Shown here: one piece after another, positions 23,866 to 32,364 of the stretch | How positions within the stretch are numbered: position 1 is the first letter of the stretch | How the letters are laid out: each line of letters begins with the position of its first letter | Source: Burkholderia sp052045245 | Lineage (GTDB): Bacteria > Pseudomonadota > Gammaproteobacteria > Burkholderiales > Burkholderiaceae | Length of the DNA stretch: 64,000 nt | Reading direction: 5' to 3' | NCBI RefSeq assembly: GCF_052045245.1 | Contig: NZ_JBQEON010000017.1 | Coordinates: forward strand, 1 to 64,000 | Notes under the pieces: model-generated | Told to the model about the DNA's origin: nothing | The model's database searches: none | Seen by the model: the letters and a program-made list of their open reading frames with translations, nothing else | Translations under genes and position numbers: made by a program

Positions 23866-26109
23866 TCAGGTGCCGGTGTGCCGCGCATCGCGCGCTTCGC
23901 GAATACCGAGCAGGATCTCGTCGAGCAGCGCGATGTCGAACGGCTTCGACAGCACGCGCACGTTGACGGTGCGCGTGCGATCGAGCTCCTCCGCGTACCC
24001 CGTGACCAGGATCACGGGCAGCTTTCCCGGCCGCTGGTCGATCGCTTCGGCGAGGTCGATGCCGTTCAGGCGGCCCGGCATGTGGATATCCGAGATCACC
24101 AGGTCGAACGCGTCGTTCGCGGCCGCGTGCTCGATCAGACGCATCGCTTCGTCGGCGGTGGGCACATAGGTCACGCGGTGGCCGAGCAGCGAGAGCAGCG
24201 CTTCGGTGCCGGCCGCGACTTCGCCGTTGTCTTCCACCAGCAGCACGTGCAGGCCCGCGAGCGCGCCCGCGTCGTGCGCAGCGGGCTGCGGCCGCGCGAC
24301 GATGTCTTCGACGCGTGCGCGCGGCAGATAGAGCCGCACCGACGTACCGGCACCGACCGCGCTGTCGATCGTCGCGAGGCCGCCCGAACGTTCGCAGAAC
24401 GCGAACACCTGCGGCAGCCCGAGCCCCGTGCCCATTCCCTGCGCCTTCGTCGTGAACAGCGGCTCGAACGCGCGCGCGAGCACGTCGGGCGCCATGCCCG
24501 AACCCGTATCGTCGAGCGAGATCTGCACGAAGTCGCCGGTCAGCGGAAAGCCGTCCTCGCGACGCAGCGTCACGTTGCGCGCGCCGACCGTGAAGCGGCC
24601 GCCGATCGTCATCGCATCGCGCGCGTTGACCGCGAGATTGATCACGGCGAGCTCGAGCTCCGCGACATCGACCCGGATCGGCCACACGCCCGGCTCGAGC
24701 GCGACGACCAGCGACGATTTCGAGCCGAGCGACGTCTTCAGCAGCTCGCGGCACGTGCCGAGCCACTGGCCGATGTCGATCGTCTCGTTATGCAGCGGCT
24801 GCTTGCGCGCGACGCCGAGCAGCTGGCGCGTGAGCGACTGGCCGTTCTTCAGCGCGCGCTCGATCGCGCCGAGCTCCTTGTCGAGATGCTGGACCCCGCG
24901 CCGCCGCGCGATCTGCACGTTGCTCGAGATGATCATCAGCAGGTTGTTGAAGTCGTGCGCGACGCTGCCGACCAGGTTGCCGAGCGCCTGCATCTTGCGC
25001 GACTGCCGGTACGCCGATTCGATCGAGCGTCGCATCGATGCTTCGGCCTGCCAGCGATCCCATGCCGCCTCTTCCGCCTTCAGCCGTTTCAACGATAGCC
25101 AGATCACCCACCACAGGACGACCGACGGCGCGAACATCGAGATGAACAGCACGCTCAGGTGTTCGTACCACTCATGCCAGATCGCCGAGGTCCGGTAAGC
25201 GCAGGTCACGTACACCGGATAGCTGCCGACCTGCCGGTACGCGACGATCTCGCTGCCGGCGCCGTCGTGGCGCACGCGCACGACGCCCGCGCGCGGATCG
25301 TTGCGCGCATTGCCGAACGTGGCCGTGCGATCGGTGTGCGCGAGCGACGGCGGCGGCGGATACGAGGCGATCACCGCGCCGTCGGAGCGCGCGAGCGCCA
25401 TCGTCATCGGCGTGGCCGCGCCGCCGAGCAGGTCGCGGTAGAACGCATTGAAATACGACGACTTCAGCGCGATCGACACCATCCCGGCGAACGAACCGTC
25501 GCTATGGCGTCGCGCGACGCCCGTGTTGAACACGGGGATGTTCTCGAGCTTGAGCGGCCCCATCATCAGCCGCGAGATATGTTCGATGACCTTGCCGTCG
25601 CGAATGCCGGCGAAGTCGTCGCGGTTCGCGATCGACGAATAGGGCGCCGGATAGTAGAGGCTGTTCGCGAGCAGCATCCCGCTCGCGCCGAAGATCGAGA
25701 CGGCGGCCACCTGCGGATAGCCGCCGCCGATCGTGTTCAACGCTTCGTGGATGTCGGATTCCTGGCGGCGCACGGTGGCGTCGTCCATGTCCTGCACGAG
25801 GTCGACGATGCGCGCATCGAGCGTTTCGCTGAGGTCGAATACCTTGAGCGCGTGCTCCTCGGCGACGCGCACGGTGCGCATCGTCACGTCGCTCGCCGCG
25901 GCTTCGCGCGCGTTCAGGTCGTTGTATGCCATGACCGACACGTAGATGCAGGGCAGCACGATCGCCGCGACCAGCAGCACGATCAGCGTGATGCGGCGGA
26001 CCGCGAAATCGTGCTCGGGCGCGCCGGACGCATAGCTGCCGTCATCCTGCCAGTCGTCGGCGGGCGTGGAGGCGGGCGGGTGGGAGTCGGCGGGACGTTC
26101 GGACGTCAT
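23866..26109 (-). CDS. hybrid sensor histidine kinase with C-terminal receiver
   Basis: A 747-residue membrane kinase. One membrane segment lies at about residues 40-62 (ITLIVLLVAAIVLPCIYVSVMAY) and a second at about 327-348, enclosing a periplasmic sensor with Cache-like features (GGGYPQVAAVSIFGASGMLLANS). The H-box SVAHDFNNLLMIISSN has its histidine near 384. N-box NARDAM and G-boxes DTGSGM and GTGLGL follow. The receiver domain ends the protein, with phospho-acceptor Asp near 674 (VISDIHMPG) and a conserved Lys in VLSKPFD. No response-regulator gene adjoins it, so its output partner is elsewhere or is the receiver itself. Confidence 0.92.
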   Translation of the reverse strand: MTSERPADSHPPASTPADDWQDDGSYASGAPEHDFAVRRITLIVLLVAAIVLPCIYVSVMAYNDLNAREAAASDVTMRTVRVAEEHALKVFDLSETLDARIVDLVQDMDDATVRRQESDIHEALNTIGGGYPQVAAVSIFGASGMLLANSLYYPAPYSSIANRDDFAGIRDGKVIEHISRLMMGPLKLENIPVFNTGVARRHSDGSFAGMVSIALKSSYFNAFYRDLLGGAATPMTMALARSDGAVIASYPPPPSLAHTDRTATFGNARNDPRAGVVRVRHDGAGSEIVAYRQVGSYPVYVTCAYRTSAIWHEWYEHLSVLFISMFAPSVVLWWVIWLSLKRLKAEEAAWDRWQAEASMRRSIESAYRQSRKMQALGNLVGSVAHDFNNLLMIISSNVQIARRRGVQHLDKELGAIERALKNGQSLTRQLLGVARKQPLHNETIDIGQWLGTCRELLKTSLGSKSSLVVALEPGVWPIRVDVAELELAVINLAVNARDAMTIGGRFTVGARNVTLRREDGFPLTGDFVQISLDDTGSGMAPDVLARAFEPLFTTKAQGMGTGLGLPQVFAFCERSGGLATIDSAVGAGTSVRLYLPRARVEDIVARPQPAAHDAGALAGLHVLLVEDNGEVAAGTEALLSLLGHRVTYVPTADEAMRLIEHAAANDAFDLVISDIHMPGRLNGIDLAEAIDQRPGKLPVILVTGYAEELDRTRTVNVRVLSKPFDIALLDEILLGIREARDARHTGT

Positions 26110-26576
26110 TGAAGAAAGCGGGTCAGGCTGAGGTGTTCAATCATAAACGAGTTGCGCCCGCCCACAGCACCCGCGGAGGGTGGGTCAACCTGGTGATTCC
26201 GACAGGGAGGAATTGAAAGTTTGAAAACGCTATGAATCCGGCAGCGCAAACGTACACAAAGAAAAATTTTGCGTACATATCTTGAAAATGATCTCTGCTG
26301 TTTTCGGATTGCCGGGCGTTCGGGCCGATTCTGTTCGAAATGGTGAAAATGGCGAGTTGCACCGCCTCCGGTTTACTCAGAGAATCGCGCCTTGCTTTCC
26401 CTATGACAGATATAAGCGCCCGCCGGCGTTTGCGGCGCGGTGTGTCGCGTGCCTCGTGCCGCGGCGCCCGCGCGCGGCCGTACGGCGGTGCCCGCGGTCG
26501 ATTGCATGGCGCCTAAAGAAGTGCGCCGCGCGGTCGTTAACGCGAGAGAGACCATTCCGTATACCGCTTCGCTGCC
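26110..26576. other. promoter-containing intergenic stretch
   Basis: About 470 bp between the divergent kinase and the receiver-CheC-GGDEF operon. The centre (26210-26300) is AT-rich, with GTACACAAAGAAAAATTTTG followed by CGTACATAT, and probably carries promoters for both directions. No gene was recognised. Confidence 0.5.
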
Positions 26577-26945
26577 ATGCCTTTGCCGATCGTGATCGCC
26601 GACGACTCCTTGCTCGCTCGCAAACTTCTGACAAAGGCGCTGCCGGGGGACTGGGACGTCGATGTCGCGTATGCGGCGAATGGTCGCGAGGCGCTGGCGC
26701 TCTATCGTGACGGCAAAGCTTCCGTGATGTTTCTGGACCTGACGATGCCCGACATGAACGGCTATCAGGTGCTGGAGACACTGCGCCACGAAGATCTGAA
26801 CACGTTCGTGATCGTGGTATCCGCCGATATCCAGCCGCAGGCGCAAGCACGCGTGCGCGAGTTGGGCGCGATCGCATTCGTAGCCAAGCCCGTGACGTCG
26901 GAGGCATTGCTGCCCATTCTCAAGGAGTATGGGTTGTATGCCTGA
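26577..26945 (+). CDS. CheY-like single-domain response regulator
   Basis: A 122-residue receiver without an output domain. Acidic pocket IADDS at residues 7-11, phospho-acceptor Asp in MFLDLTMPDMNG (about residue 59), the switch Ser in VVSAD and Lys in AKPVT are all present. It overlaps the CheC-like gene by 8 bases, which in turn overlaps the diguanylate cyclase, giving a three-gene signalling operon. The CheC-like product is the obvious phosphatase for it. Confidence 0.93.
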   Translation: MPLPIVIADDSLLARKLLTKALPGDWDVDVAYAANGREALALYRDGKASVMFLDLTMPDMNGYQVLETLRHEDLNTFVIVVSADIQPQAQARVRELGAIAFVAKPVTSEALLPILKEYGLYA

Positions 26946-27564
26946 ATCGGTGTTCACGGCGGAGCAACGCGACGCGTTGCAGGAGATCGCCAACCTCGCG
27001 ATGGGCCGGGCTGCCGCGCGGCTCGCGCTGCTGCTCGGCCATTTCATCGAACTGTCGGTCCCGCGCGTGCGCGTCGTGAGCGCCCCCGATGCGGGCGACG
27101 CGCTGCGCGAGATGACGGGCATTCACGAGAACGTGACGGCCGTGCGCCAGGGATTCCGTTCCGACATCAAGGGCGAGGCGATCGTGCTGTGCCGCAGCGC
27201 GGACGTCGCACGGCTGATGTCGCTGATGGACCGCACGTTCGGCGACGGCGTGTACGCCGGCATGGCGACCCAGGACGAACTCGTGTTCGATGTCGCGAAC
27301 GTGCTGATGAGCGCATGCGTGTCGTCGATCCTCGACGAGCTCGGCCGCAAGCCCGTGTTCTTCCCGCCCGGGCTGCTCGGCGCGAACGTGTCGTTCGACG
27401 ACGTGTTCCAGCCGAACGTGCTCGCGTGGAGCGTCGCGCTGCTGCTCGAAGTGAACTTCGGGCTCGAGGATCACGCGTTCCGCGCGCATTTCGTGATGCT
27501 GATGGCCGAGGATTCGATCCGGCTGATGGGCGACGCGCTCGACGCGTTGCTGTCCGCGCTATGA
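26938..27564 (+). CDS. CheC-like phosphatase / chemotaxis protein
   Basis: A 208-residue protein with two CheC/CheX-type active-site repeats: DALQEIANLAMGRAAARL near residues 12-29, and DELVFDVANVLMSACVSSIL at about 103-122, each with the Glu/Asp and Asn that dephosphorylate CheY. A start 3 codons earlier (26929) is also possible. It probably resets the overlapping receiver. No cheA or receptor gene is nearby, so this is not a classical chemotaxis cluster. Confidence 0.82.
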   Translation: MPESVFTAEQRDALQEIANLAMGRAAARLALLLGHFIELSVPRVRVVSAPDAGDALREMTGIHENVTAVRQGFRSDIKGEAIVLCRSADVARLMSLMDRTFGDGVYAGMATQDELVFDVANVLMSACVSSILDELGRKPVFFPPGLLGANVSFDDVFQPNVLAWSVALLLEVNFGLEDHAFRAHFVMLMAEDSIRLMGDALDALLSAL

Positions 27565-28517
27565 CCGCCGCCTCCCCCGCCACGGGCACCGCCGCGTCGC
27601 TGAGCGACCTCGTGATCGAACGGGTCGGCTTCGGGCTGTTCGTGCTCGATCGCACGATGACCGTGCTGATGTGGAACCGCTTCATGCAGGATCACAGCGG
27701 CATCCCGGCGGCCGACGTGATCGGCCGCAACCTGTTCGACTGCTTTCCGGAGCTGCCGCGCGCGTGGCTCGAACGCAAGCTCGAGAGCGTGTTCCAGCTT
27801 GGCAGCTTCGCGTTCAGCTCGTGGGAGCAGCGGCCCTACCTGTTTCGCTTCGAGCACGACCGGCCGATCACCGGCGGCGTCGACTACATGCAGCAGGACT
27901 GTACGTTCATGCCGCTCACGCGCGGCCGCGAAGTCGAAGCCGTGTGCGTGACGATCTCGGACGTCACGCACGTGAGCGTGATGCAGCGCGAGCGCGAGGA
28001 GGCGGTCGCGAAGCTGCGCGAACATGCGAATCGCGATGGCCTCACCGGCATCGCGAACCGGCGCTTCTTCGAGGCGCGGCTCGGCGACGAGTTCGCACGC
28101 TGGCAGCGCTACGGCGGCGACCTGTCGGTGCTGCTGTTCGACCTCGACCATTTCAAGACGATCAACGACCGGTTCGGGCATGCGGCCGGCGATGCAGTCT
28201 TGCGCGAGACGGCGCGCCGCGTCGCGTCGATCGTGCGCGCGCAGGATACGTTCGGCCGCTTCGGCGGCGAGGAATTCGCGCTGCTGCTGCCGTGCACCAA
28301 CCTCGACGAGGCGATGCGGGTGGCCGACAAGGTGCGCGATGCGATCGGCCGCACGCCGGTCGATGCGGAAGGCGTCAGCGTGCCGGTGACGGCGAGCGTC
28401 GGCGGCGCGTGCGCGGCGGCCGGCGCGCACACGTGCGACGTGCTCGTCAACGAGGCCGACACGGCACTCTATCGCGCGAAGCGGCTCGGACGCGATCGCT
28501 CGATCGCGTACGCGTAA
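27561..28517 (+). CDS. PAS-GGDEF diguanylate cyclase
   Basis: A 318-residue soluble protein that should make cyclic di-GMP. The N-terminal PAS domain (about 10-125, ERVGFGLFVLDRTMTVLMWNRFMQ) is followed by a short coiled helix. A complete GGDEF domain carries GRFGGEEF and an inhibitory I-site RAQD five residues before it. The start ATG overlaps the CheC stop (ATGA). The operon thus links a phosphorylated receiver, its phosphatase and a second-messenger enzyme. Confidence 0.93.
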   Translation: MTAASPATGTAASLSDLVIERVGFGLFVLDRTMTVLMWNRFMQDHSGIPAADVIGRNLFDCFPELPRAWLERKLESVFQLGSFAFSSWEQRPYLFRFEHDRPITGGVDYMQQDCTFMPLTRGREVEAVCVTISDVTHVSVMQREREEAVAKLREHANRDGLTGIANRRFFEARLGDEFARWQRYGGDLSVLLFDLDHFKTINDRFGHAAGDAVLRETARRVASIVRAQDTFGRFGGEEFALLLPCTNLDEAMRVADKVRDAIGRTPVDAEGVSVPVTASVGGACAAAGAHTCDVLVNEADTALYRAKRLGRDRSIAYA

Positions 28518-28563
28518 CCGCTGCGCCGCCCCTTCGCGCGTGCGCCGCGCGTCGTTCAGCCGT

Positions 28564-29448
28564 TCAGCTTTTCGCGATGTCCGCCAGCACGCCGGCCAGC
28601 ACGGCCGGCTGCGAGACGAACGGCGAATGGCTGCTGTCGAGCTGGTGCACGTGCGTCGGGTTGCCGGGCGCGAGCGCATCGGCTTCGTCGATGAAGCGCT
28701 GCTGCAGCGCGGGCAGGATCACGCGATCTTCCAGGCACTTGATGTAGTGGCGGTCGATCGCGCCCCAGCGTGCGGCGGTCGTCGGGATCGCGGTCGCGAA
28801 CGGTGCGGCCGGCACGTCGCAGGTCATCAGGTTCGCCACCGCCTCGAAGTCGGCCTGCGGCACGTCGTCGTACAGCGCGCGCTTCGCGAGCGCGCGATAC
28901 GCGGTGTCGCCGCTGCGCGGATCGATCCGCAGCGCGCCCGCGACGCGCGGGCTCGCGAGCATCAGCGGCCCCAGCATCTCGCCCTTGTTCTCCGGCGCGC
29001 GCACGTAATCGAGGCCCGGCACGCCCGACGCGGGCATGAACGCCGCGAGATAGACGATCTTCGCGATCTTCTCCGGCGCGCGTTCCGCCGCGGCCGTGAT
29101 CGCGAGACCGCCCATGCTGTGCCCGACGAGCACGACCTTGCCGCGGCCGAGCGCGTACGCGTCGTCGACGGCCTGCATCACCTGCGTCGCGTAATCGTCG
29201 AGCGTGGTGTTCGCGACCGGCGACGGCTCCGCGCCGAAGGCGTCCTTGTCGAGCGGCCTTTCAAGATACGACGCGGGAAAGCGGGCATTGATGCCGTGCG
29301 CGGGCAGGTCGCGCGCGATCGACAGGTAGCCGCGCGCGGCCAGCGCGGCCGCGACATGCGCGTAGCACCACGCACCGTGCCATGCGCCGTGCACCAGCAC
29401 GAAAACGGGATGGTCGGCCTGCGGGGGGGCGGTTACGTTCGTCTCCAT
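28564..29448 (-). CDS. alpha/beta hydrolase (HNL/methyl-esterase type)
   Basis: A 294-residue alpha/beta-hydrolase. Oxyanion motif FVLVHGAWHGAWCY near residues 15-28, nucleophile elbow GHSMGG (Ser near 107), and the histidine in SSHSPFVSQP near the C-terminus. These resemble plant-type hydroxynitrile lyase/methyl-salicylate esterases and many bacterial esterases annotated from them. The start was placed at METNVTAPPQ; 44 further upstream codons are open but basic and unlikely. Substrate unknown. Confidence 0.85.
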   Translation of the reverse strand: METNVTAPPQADHPVFVLVHGAWHGAWCYAHVAAALAARGYLSIARDLPAHGINARFPASYLERPLDKDAFGAEPSPVANTTLDDYATQVMQAVDDAYALGRGKVVLVGHSMGGLAITAAAERAPEKIAKIVYLAAFMPASGVPGLDYVRAPENKGEMLGPLMLASPRVAGALRIDPRSGDTAYRALAKRALYDDVPQADFEAVANLMTCDVPAAPFATAIPTTAARWGAIDRHYIKCLEDRVILPALQQRFIDEADALAPGNPTHVHQLDSSHSPFVSQPAVLAGVLADIAKS

Positions 29449-29651
29449 GGTGTTCGTCTTTTTTGAGAAAGATGTCCATCTTAGACGAAGCCGCGTGCGT
29501 TCAAACACGAAGGCGTGGCCTGACGGCACGCGTGCCCGCACCGCCGGTCGCGATGGAGCCTTTTGTCTCGTACAGGCCACATTTCGTCCTGATCTGATTT
29601 GAATTTGCGCCGAAGCGCGCTAATTTGACGCTTTGCTCGCGATGGCGCCCC

Positions 29652-29984
29652 ATGAACGTCGACTATCTCTTCTACCGGAAGCCGAACAAACCCGGCCCCT
29701 ATTCCCTCGACGACCTGGGCGACATCGCGCCGCCCATCGGCCCGGGCGACGTGGTGCGCGCGGGCATCGCGCGCGTGTTCGAGCAGATCGACTGGCAGGA
29801 GTCGCCCGACGTGCCGGGCGCGTGGTTCGGCACCGGCGGCCCGTCGTTCCAGTTCACGGCGGAGCCCGACGGGCGCGTGACGAGCTTCATGGGCTCGCGG
29901 CTCGAACGCCGCTCGATGCTGCAGCTGACCCGCGAAATGGGGCTCATTGCGCTCGATCTGCAGCGCGACATCGTCTACGGCTGA
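29652..29984 (+). CDS. small conserved-looking protein of unknown function
   Basis: A 110-residue soluble protein, MNVDYLFYRKPNKPGPYSLDDLG at the start and a C-terminus MLQLTREMGLIALDLQRDIVYG. It has no signal peptide or membrane segment. The middle (SPDVPGAWFGTGGPSFQFTAEPDGRVTSFM) looks like beta strands of a small barrel. I do not recognise the family. It lies upstream of the hopanoid genes on the same strand, but a 234-bp gap with GC-rich hairpins separates it from them. Confidence 0.65.
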   Translation: MNVDYLFYRKPNKPGPYSLDDLGDIAPPIGPGDVVRAGIARVFEQIDWQESPDVPGAWFGTGGPSFQFTAEPDGRVTSFMGSRLERRSMLQLTREMGLIALDLQRDIVYG

Positions 29985-30218
29985 CGGGCGGCGCGACGCC
30001 ATGCCCTGCCCGGAGCCGGCCGCGCCGGCCCGCCAGCCTTCGGGCGGCCCGCCGGGCGCGGCGATGCCCGCCATCGAACTTCAAACATTGCTATACTTTC
30101 GCCCAATTCCGGCTTCCGGCCGGTAATTTGTGCCTGTCTGCGTCGATCGTTCGCATATCTCGCACGCATTTGACGCCCTGACCAACCCAGCCGGGCATGG
30201 CTTCTTCAATCGCCCCGC

Positions 30219-31091
30219 GTGGGTGTCTCCGTGGAGCTCGTCTTGGCCGTTTCCAATCTCGTCGTGGACGAACAAGAAACCGACGCCGCTGCCGTCACAT
30301 CGGGCAGTTCTTTCTATCTGGCGATGCGCATCCTGCCGGCGGTGCAGCGCGACGCGATGTTCCAGGTCTACGCGTTTTGCCGCGCGGTCGACGACATCGC
30401 CGACAGCGACCTGCCGCGCGCCGAGCGCAACGCGGGCCTCGACCGTTGGCGCGCGGACATCGACGCGTGCTTCGCCGGCCAGCCGCCGCGCCACCTGGTG
30501 GCGCTCGAGCGCGAGATCCGTGCCTTCAACCTGCAGCGCGACGACTTCCACGCGATGATCGACGGGATGGCGATGGACGCCGCCGAGGACATCTGCGCAC
30601 CGGACGAACCGACGCTCGACCTGTTTTGCGATCGCGTGGCGAGCGCGGCCGGCCGTCTGTCGGTGAGGATTTTCGGGATCCCGGAAGCGGAAGGCATCAA
30701 GCTGTCGCACCACCTCGGTCGCGCGCTGCAACTGACGAACATCCTGCGCGACATCGACGACGATGCCGCGATCAACCGCTGCTACCTGCCGCGCGAGCTG
30801 CTCGCGCGCGAAGGCATCGCGATCACCGATCCGGCGACGATCGTGCGCGACCCGGCGCTGCCGCGCGTGTGCGCGACGCTCGTCGAACGCGCGCTCGCGC
30901 ACTTCCGCGAGGCGGATGCGGTGATGGATACCTGCACGCGTGCGCAGGTGAAGGCGCCGCGCATCATGTCGGGCGCGTATCGCTGCATTCTGGAAGCCGC
31001 GATCGCGCGCGGTTTCGCCGCCCCGCGCGCGCCGCTGCGCAAGCCGAAGGCGCGCATGTTGATGATCGCCGCGCGCTACGCGCTGTTCTGA
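30219..31091 (+). CDS. hpnD: presqualene diphosphate synthase HpnD
   Basis: A 290-residue trans-prenyltransferase of the squalene/phytoene synthase family. It joins two farnesyl diphosphates to presqualene diphosphate, the first step toward hopanoids. The SSFYLAMRILP...AFCRAVDDIAD opening and the second aspartate motif NILRDIDDDA are characteristic of HpnD rather than HpnC. The start is GTG at 30219 or GTG at 30231; the choice is uncertain. The gene opens the run hpnD-hpnE-shc-hpnG, with 4-bp and 15-bp gaps. An iteron-like 18-mer lies inside it (30663-30680). Confidence 0.9.
   Translation: MGVSVELVLAVSNLVVDEQETDAAAVTSGSSFYLAMRILPAVQRDAMFQVYAFCRAVDDIADSDLPRAERNAGLDRWRADIDACFAGQPPRHLVALEREIRAFNLQRDDFHAMIDGMAMDAAEDICAPDEPTLDLFCDRVASAAGRLSVRIFGIPEAEGIKLSHHLGRALQLTNILRDIDDDAAINRCYLPRELLAREGIAITDPATIVRDPALPRVCATLVERALAHFREADAVMDTCTRAQVKAPRIMSGAYRCILEAAIARGFAAPRAPLRKPKARMLMIAARYALF
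30663..30680 (+). repeat. iteron-like 18-mer inside hpnD
   Basis: GGTGAGGATTTTCGGGAT matches the array member at 16672 (GGTGAGGATTTTCGGGAC) at 17 of 18 positions, in the same orientation. It encodes part of SVRIFGIPEAEG, so chance or coding constraint may explain it. Confidence 0.35.
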
Positions 31092-31095
31092 GCCG

Positions 31096-32349
31096 ATGCC
31101 CAGAACCGTCCACGTGATCGGTGCAGGACTCGCGGGCCTGTCGGCCGCCGTCGAGCTGCAACGCCGCGGGCGGCGCATCGTGCTGCACGACGCGCATGCG
31201 CACGCGGGCGGCCGCTGCCGCTCGTGGTTCGACGGGACGCTGAACACGACGATCGACAGCGGGCTGCATCAGGTGTTCGCGGGGCAACCCGCGACGCAAC
31301 GCTACCTGCGCGCGATCGGCGCGGCCGATCAGCTCGCCGGGCCCGCGCTGGCTGAATATCCGGTGGTCGACGTCGCGTCGCAGCAGCGCTGGACGCCGCG
31401 CTTCGGCAACGGACGCTGGCCGTCCTGGCTGTTCGACGCCGCGTCGCGCGCGCCGGGTACCACGCCGCTCGACTACCTCGCGCTGGCATCGCTCGCGTTC
31501 GCGCGCAGCGGCCGCTCGCTCGCACAGACGATGCGATGCGACGGCGTGCTGTGGGATCGTTGGCTGCGGCCGTATTTCCTCGGGGTGCTGAACGTCGAGC
31601 CGCGCCATGCGAGCGCCGAGCTCGCGCGTGCGGCACTGTTCGGCACATTTGCCGCGGGCGGCGCCGGTTGCCGTCCGCTCGTCGCGCGTCACGGGCTCGG
31701 CAGTGCGTTCGTCGAACCGGCGCTGCGGATGCTGCAGCACGGCGGCGCGCAGATCCGGCTGAACTCGCGGCTCGATGCGTTCGAATTCGGCGCGCATGGC
31801 AATGCGGTCGATGCCGCCACGATCGGCGGCGAGCGCGTGGATCTCGCGCCGGGCGATGCGGTCGTGCTGGCCGTGCCGCCCGAAGTCGCGCAGCCGCTCG
31901 TGCCGGATCTCACCGCGCCCGACACGTTCGGCGCGGTCGTGACCGCGTATTTCACGGCCGACGCACCGGCCGGCGGCCCGCTGCAGACGGCCGTCGTCAA
32001 CGGCGTCGTCGACGCGGTGCGGACCGGCGGCGGCCTGCTCGCGGCGACGATCCGCGACGCGGGCCGCTGGCTCGACATGCCGCGCGACGCGCTCGCGCGG
32101 CGCATCTGGGAAGACGTCGCGCGCGTGACCGGCGCGCACCCGGAAAAGATGCCCGCGTGGCAGCTCGTCGTCGAGCCGCGCGCGGGCTTTGCGGCGGTGC
32201 CGTCGCAGGAAATGAAACGTCCGGCCGTGCGTACGCGCTGGACCAATCTCGTGCTGGCGGGCGACTGGATTGCCACCGGCTTGCCCGCCACGATCGAGGG
32301 TGCGATCCGCTCCGGCCAGCTGGCCGCGGACGTGCTCCAGACACAATAA
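31096..32349 (+). CDS. hpnE: hydroxysqualene dehydroxylase HpnE
   Basis: A 417-residue FAD-dependent amine-oxidase-type protein. In the HpnC/D/E route it converts hydroxysqualene to squalene. The FAD-binding GAGLAGLSAAVELQRRG is at residues 9-25, GGRCRSWFDG follows, and the C-terminal TNLVLAGDWIATGLPATIEGAIRSGQLAA closes the FAD site. It starts 4 bp after hpnD and is followed by shc 15 bp later. Confidence 0.92.
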   Translation: MPRTVHVIGAGLAGLSAAVELQRRGRRIVLHDAHAHAGGRCRSWFDGTLNTTIDSGLHQVFAGQPATQRYLRAIGAADQLAGPALAEYPVVDVASQQRWTPRFGNGRWPSWLFDAASRAPGTTPLDYLALASLAFARSGRSLAQTMRCDGVLWDRWLRPYFLGVLNVEPRHASAELARAALFGTFAAGGAGCRPLVARHGLGSAFVEPALRMLQHGGAQIRLNSRLDAFEFGAHGNAVDAATIGGERVDLAPGDAVVLAVPPEVAQPLVPDLTAPDTFGAVVTAYFTADAPAGGPLQTAVVNGVVDAVRTGGGLLAATIRDAGRWLDMPRDALARRIWEDVARVTGAHPEKMPAWQLVVEPRAGFAAVPSQEMKRPAVRTRWTNLVLAGDWIATGLPATIEGAIRSGQLAADVLQTQ

Positions 32350-32364
32350 GCAACAGAGGGACCG

